Positions 5,885 through 8,709 of a stretch of DNA of 8,709 nucleotides are shown piece by piece; the stretch's first letter is position 1, and each line of letters opens with the position of its first letter. A program made the position numbers and the translations under genes. Under the pieces are notes generated by a model, which did no database searches, had not been told where the DNA came from, and worked only from the letters and a program-made list of their open reading frames with translations. The DNA comes from Desulfobacterales bacterium. Its GTDB lineage: Bacteria; Desulfobacterota; Desulfobacteria; Desulfobacterales; C00003060. The DNA lies in assembly GCA_030616425.1 (NCBI GenBank), contig JAUWXJ010000094.1, positions 1 through 8,709 of the forward strand, read 5' to 3'.

Positions 5885-6472
5885 CATCTTCTCAGAGGTG
5901 GTGAAGTCTTCCGGTGTGTTGATGTTAAAGAAGGAAATGAGGTGGGGGTCTGCTGATCTGAGGCGCGCTTCTTGGATCTCCTTGACCTTTACCTTTGGAA
6001 AAAACCTTACAATTTTAGGATCTTCGTTTTTTAACTGACGCTCAATCGGTTTGATGCAACGCTTTGAATAAATGGCACACAAGGGCTGATTACCCTCCTG
6101 CGTGACAGGTATGATCACATCCCACTTTGGTTCAAGCTCCTCCAAGAGAGTCTCGATCAAATCCTTTTTCAAGAACGGCGTGTCGCAGGGCGTAATAAAA
6201 ACATGTGGTGATGAGGCGTGAAATAGCCCTGCATGGATGCCGGTCAGAGCGCTGCGTATTGGAAAAAGATCCGTTACGATCGTAAGGTCCCATGATAGAT
6301 ATTGAATCGGATCATTCGTGACTAGTAAAACTTCATCAAAGAGCCCTTGAAGGGTATTATAAAGGCGGCCTATGATCGTGTGATTCCCTACAGAAAGAAA
6401 GGCCTTGTTCTTGCCTCCCATCCGCGTATTCAACCCACCAGATAATATGATTCCCGAACAAGGATTCTTCAC
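5864..6472 (-). CDS. mobA: Molybdenum cofactor guanylyltransferase MobA
   Basis: MobA transfers GMP from GTP to Mo-molybdopterin, giving the MGD cofactor used by formate dehydrogenases and other DMSO-reductase-family enzymes. The 202-residue length is normal. The nucleotide-binding signature LSGGLNTRMGGKNK is at residues 10-23, followed by TDLFP near 67-71, ALTGIHAGL near 75-83 (usually PLAGI), and PCDTPF at 95-100 with the metal-binding D97 (the usual motif is CDMPF). The start is GTG at 6472, with GGAGGT 10 bases upstream. It has its own promoter (6537-6564) and is convergent with moeA-mobB, whose MobB half is its expected partner. The two coding ends overlap by 21 bases, so their transcripts must be antisense at the 3' ends. 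Confidence 0.93.
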   Translation of the reverse strand: MKNPCSGIILSGGLNTRMGGKNKAFLSVGNHTIIGRLYNTLQGLFDEVLLVTNDPIQYLSWDLTIVTDLFPIRSALTGIHAGLFHASSPHVFITPCDTPFLKKDLIETLLEELEPKWDVIIPVTQEGNQPLCAIYSKRCIKPIERQLKNEDPKIVRFFPKVKVKEIQEARLRSADPHLISFFNINTPEDFTTSEKMLADDLK

Positions 6473-6536
6473 GAGATCAAAAACCTCCGTGCATGCGATA
6501 AGTTGAGGATAATCAAACGATCTGATCTTGTTTCAG

Positions 6537-6564
6537 AAATTATCAGCCATCCCGGGAATGTCAA
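6537..6564 (-). promoter_or_regulatory. Sigma70-type promoter for mobA
   Basis: On the - strand a perfect TTGACA (6564-6559) and TAATTT (6542-6537) are separated by 16 bases. It lies about 65 bases upstream of the mobA GTG start, facing away from the oxidoreductase promoter. Confidence 0.6.
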
Positions 6565-6586
6565 GGAAAAGGAGCGGTCCAGGGGT

Positions 6587-6605
6587 TTCATTGCAAACAA
6601 ATGAA
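6587..6605. promoter_or_regulatory. Inverted repeat between the divergent promoters
   Basis: TTCATT (6587-6592) and AATGAA (6600-6605) form a perfect 6-bp inverted repeat with a 7-base spacer, between the mobA and oxidoreductase promoters. A perfect 8-bp palindrome, GTCGCGAC, follows at 6613-6620, 11 bases before the downstream -35. Either could bind a regulator; no family is assigned. Confidence 0.25.
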
Positions 6606-6631
6606 GGGATAAGTCGCGACAGAAATTGTCC

Positions 6632-6660
6632 TTGACAAAGTATGCAAATGGGCGTATTTT
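6632..6660 (+). promoter_or_regulatory. Sigma70-type promoter for the 2-oxoacid oxidoreductase operon
   Basis: TTGACA (6632-6637), a 17-base spacer and TATTTT (6655-6660) give near-ideal spacing. Transcription would start near 6667, leaving a leader of roughly 28 bases to the TTG start codon of the ferredoxin gene. AGGAG at 6682-6686 lies 8 bases before that start. Confidence 0.72.
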
Positions 6661-6694
6661 TTGGGTTTTAAAGCATTGACTAGGAGTTCGACTT

Positions 6695-6922
6695 TTGAAA
6701 AAGGGATTCATTAGGATTAACAGGGAACTGTGCAAGGGGTGTGCGCTGTGTATCACAGCGTGCCCCAAGGATTCGATTAGGATAAGCAACAAGCTCAACA
6801 TCAAAGGTTATCATCCGGCCGAGTATACTGAAAGGGAAAAGAGCAAGAACCGTAAATGTACCGGATGTGCCCTGTGTGCAATAACTTGCCCTGACATTGC
6901 CATTGAGGTGTTCCATGGCTAA
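6695..6922 (+). CDS. 2x[4Fe-4S] ferredoxin, delta subunit of 2-oxoacid:ferredoxin oxidoreductase
   Basis: This small cytoplasmic electron-transfer subunit has 75 residues. Two complete cluster motifs are visible: CxxCxxCxxxCP at residues 13-24 and again at 55-66. They are separated by a basic loop with a GYHP segment typical of KorD/VorD/PorD-type delta subunits. It carries electrons from the oxidoreductase core to ferredoxin. The start is TTG at 6695, chosen because AGGAG lies 8 bases upstream and the length fits the family. Its stop overlaps the start of the alpha subunit gene by 8 bases. It leads the operon directly behind the promoter at 6632-6660. Which 2-oxoacid is used cannot be told from this subunit. 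Confidence 0.9.
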   Translation: MKKGFIRINRELCKGCALCITACPKDSIRISNKLNIKGYHPAEYTEREKSKNRKCTGCALCAITCPDIAIEVFHG

Positions 6923-7997
6923 GCAGGCTAAGCAGTTGATGTGTGGGAGTCACGTAATCGCGGAAGCGGCAACGCGAGCTGGGTGCCGTTTCTATGCAGG
7001 CTACCCCATCACACCGCAAAACGAGCTTCCTGAGTATATGTCTAAGCGGTTTGCCGACCTGGAAGGTGCCACATTCATTCAGGCCGAAAGCGAGCTGGCC
7101 GCCATTAATATGGTCATGGGTGCAAGCATGGCAGGCGTCCGGGCCATGACTTCGTCTTCCAGCCCGGGGATCAGCCTAAAGCAGGAAGGGATCTCTTACA
7201 TAGCCGGCATGGAACTCCCTGCCGTGGTTGTTAACATCATGCGTGGAGGGCCAGGTCTTGGGAATATTGCTCCTACCCAGCAGGACTATTTTCAGGCCAC
7301 AAAAGGCGGGGGACACGGGGGCTATCACACCATAGTTCTTGCCCCTCATTCGGGCCAAGAACTGGTCACCCTCACCATGAAGGCCTTTGATCTTGCTGAT
7401 GCTTATCGGACCCCCGTTATCTTACTGGGCGATGGTTTGATGGGCCAAATGATGGAGCCTGTGACGTTTCCGGATCCAACTGATCCTGCTACATTACCAG
7501 AAAAGGCCTGGGTACTCGATGGTGCAACTGGTCGAGACAGCCGCCTTGTTGCTTCCCTCTATTTGGACCCCGTCAAGATGGAACAATTCAACTGGAAGTT
7601 GGCCAGAAAGTATGCGGCCATATGCGAGCGTGAGACCGAGCATGAATCGTATCTTCTCGATGATGCTGTCATTGGCGTGGTAGCCTTTGGCACAGCAGCC
7701 CGCATTGCCAAAGGTGCTGTGAACCGGGTAAGGGAAGCTGGCTTGAAGGCAGGCCTCTTTCGGCCTATTACCTTGTGGCCCTTTCCTGGAAAGGCACTCC
7801 GGAGCCTGACGCGCACCGTCAAGCATCTCCTTGTATTTGAGATGAACTTTGGGCAGATGGTGGAAGATGTGAGGATCAGCGTGGGTGAGGAGGCTACGGT
7901 ACACTTTCATGGAAGACCTGGAGGGGTCGTTTCGACACCCCATGAGATCGGAGGCGCTATAACTAAGCTAATCTACAGGCATCAACTCGATAACTAA
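6915..7997 (+). CDS. vorB: 2-oxoacid:ferredoxin oxidoreductase alpha subunit (VorB/KorA type)
   Basis: This subunit belongs to an oxygen-sensitive enzyme that oxidatively decarboxylates a 2-oxoacid to its acyl-CoA and reduces ferredoxin. The 360-residue protein has the alpha-subunit signature YPITPQNELPE at residues 30-40, QAESELAAINMVMGAS, TSSSSPGISLKQEGISYI, and MRGGPGLGNIAPTQQDY followed by GGGHGGYHTIVLAP. A GDGLMGQ segment and a C-terminal transketolase-like domain with RPITLWPFP follow. The GGGHGGYH stretch resembles VorB proteins, suggesting branched-chain 2-oxoacids, but 2-oxoglutarate is not excluded. I chose ATG at 6915, 6 bases after GAGG. A TTG six codons upstream (6897) is less likely. 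It overlaps the ferredoxin gene and precedes the beta subunit by 12 bases. Confidence 0.92.
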   Translation: MAKQAKQLMCGSHVIAEAATRAGCRFYAGYPITPQNELPEYMSKRFADLEGATFIQAESELAAINMVMGASMAGVRAMTSSSSPGISLKQEGISYIAGMELPAVVVNIMRGGPGLGNIAPTQQDYFQATKGGGHGGYHTIVLAPHSGQELVTLTMKAFDLADAYRTPVILLGDGLMGQMMEPVTFPDPTDPATLPEKAWVLDGATGRDSRLVASLYLDPVKMEQFNWKLARKYAAICERETEHESYLLDDAVIGVVAFGTAARIAKGAVNRVREAGLKAGLFRPITLWPFPGKALRSLTRTVKHLLVFEMNFGQMVEDVRISVGEEATVHFHGRPGGVVSTPHEIGGAITKLIYRHQLDN

Positions 7998-8009
7998 CAA
8001 AGGAATCCT

Positions 8010-8709
8010 ATGGCAAAACAGGTATTCAAAAGACCCAAGGCCCTGACAGAGAACATCTTTCACTATTGCCCTGGGTGTGGTCACAGCATCATCCATAGAC
8101 TGATTGCTGAGGTGATTGACGAATTCGGGATTCGGGAGAAGACCGTGGGGGTGCCGCCTGCCGGGTGCGCTGTCCTGGCGTACAATTACATTGATGTGGA
8201 CATGGGAGAGGCTCCCCACGGGCGAGCTATTGCCGTGGCTACAGGGATAAAGCGAGCCCGACCCGCCCTGACAGTCTTCACCTATCAGGGCGATGGAGAC
8301 ATCGCTGCCATCGGAACCGCTGAGACCATTCATGCGGCCAATCGTGGGGAACGTCTGAGCGTCATCTTTGTGAACAATGGCGTGTACGGAATGACAGGAG
8401 GGCAGATGGCACCCACTACTCTGTTAGGACAAACCACAACTACTACCCCTGGCGGGCGTTTGCCCCTCAGGGATGGATTCCCCCTCGACCTGAGTCAAAT
8501 GTTGGCCGTAGCAGCTGGAAGTGTGTACATTGAGAGGACAGCCGTCACATCGCCGAAAAACATTATCAAGACTAAGAAGGCCATAAGAAAAGCCTTTCAA
8601 GTCCAAATGGATGATCTCGGGTTTGCCTTGGTTGAGATATTGTCACAGTGCCCCACGAACTGGAAGCTTTCGCCACTGGAGGCATGCAGACGGGTCGAAG
8701 AAGAGGTCG
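8010..8709 (+). CDS. korB: 2-oxoacid:ferredoxin oxidoreductase beta subunit, TPP-binding (partial)
   Basis: The thiamine-pyrophosphate-binding catalytic subunit is open to the window edge (233 codons, no stop). CPGCGH at residues 20-25 is the N-terminal signature, and PPAGCAVLAYN at 49-59 carries a further conserved Cys. The TPP/Mg motif starts with GDGD at 94-97 and ends with VNN at 121-123. These are followed by YGMTGGQMAPTT, the loop that covers the cofactor. The tail CPTNWKLSPLEA is normally close to the C terminus, so little is missing. AAAGGA lies 5 bases before the ATG. It is 12 bases from vorB, so it is cotranscribed. A gamma subunit is expected just downstream of the window. Substrate specificity (2-oxoisovalerate or 2-oxoglutarate) is unresolved. 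Confidence 0.93.
   Translation, partial: MAKQVFKRPKALTENIFHYCPGCGHSIIHRLIAEVIDEFGIREKTVGVPPAGCAVLAYNYIDVDMGEAPHGRAIAVATGIKRARPALTVFTYQGDGDIAAIGTAETIHAANRGERLSVIFVNNGVYGMTGGQMAPTTLLGQTTTTTPGGRLPLRDGFPLDLSQMLAVAAGSVYIERTAVTSPKNIIKTKKAIRKAFQVQMDDLGFALVEILSQCPTNWKLSPLEACRRVEEEV

Noticed and set aside
6897..6914. Upstream TTG start for vorB
   Set aside because: The ATG at 6915 has a well-spaced GAGG and gives the usual N terminus; the TTG would extend further into the ferredoxin gene.

Overview
The window reads as chromosomal DNA from an anaerobic, probably Desulfobacterota (deltaproteobacterial) organism. This is an inference from gene content: two MoeA paralogues, FdhD, a very short MoaE, a MoeA-MobB fusion, and a four-subunit-type 2-oxoacid:ferredoxin oxidoreductase. 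No rRNA or marker gene is present to confirm it. No complete mobile element, tRNA or CRISPR array is visible.

Layout. Bases 1-80 may hold the last codons of an unidentified + strand gene. A single-domain PilZ (c-di-GMP receptor) gene follows on the - strand. It has its own strong promoter and a conspicuous A9G8 tract in its 5' leader. A GC-rich hairpin at 720-739 separates it from a - strand molybdenum cofactor operon, read from 3803 down to 774: moaE, a 31-codon microORF, moaC, fdhD, moeA. These genes are tightly packed. Two junctions, moaE/microORF and fdhD/moeA, use the same 4-base GTGA start/stop overlap. A 281-bp divergent region with promoters and possible leader structure follows, then a + strand moeA-mobB fusion. 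That gene converges on and overlaps the 3' end of mobA (- strand). A second divergent region with two good sigma70-type promoters separates mobA from a + strand operon. This operon encodes a 2x[4Fe-4S] ferredoxin subunit, a VorB/KorA-type alpha subunit and a KorB-type TPP-binding beta subunit, which runs off the window.

How the genes fit together. MoaC makes cyclic pyranopterin monophosphate and MoaE is the large subunit of molybdopterin synthase. MoeA inserts molybdate, or perhaps tungstate, and MobA/MobB attach GMP to give the bis-MGD cofactor. FdhD delivers sulfur to bis-MGD of formate dehydrogenase. The set therefore serves formate dehydrogenase and other DMSO-reductase-family enzymes. 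MoaA, MoaD, MoaB/MogA and MoeB are not in the window. The 2-oxoacid oxidoreductase supplies reduced ferredoxin from branched-chain or other 2-oxoacids and is probably a functionally separate neighbour.

The most unusual points are the 31-codon microORF coupled to a truncated-looking moaE, the diverged MoeA half of the fusion, the homopolymer double tract before pilZ, and a GC hairpin resembling an IS200/IS605-type right end. Nothing here clearly amounts to a wholly new system.
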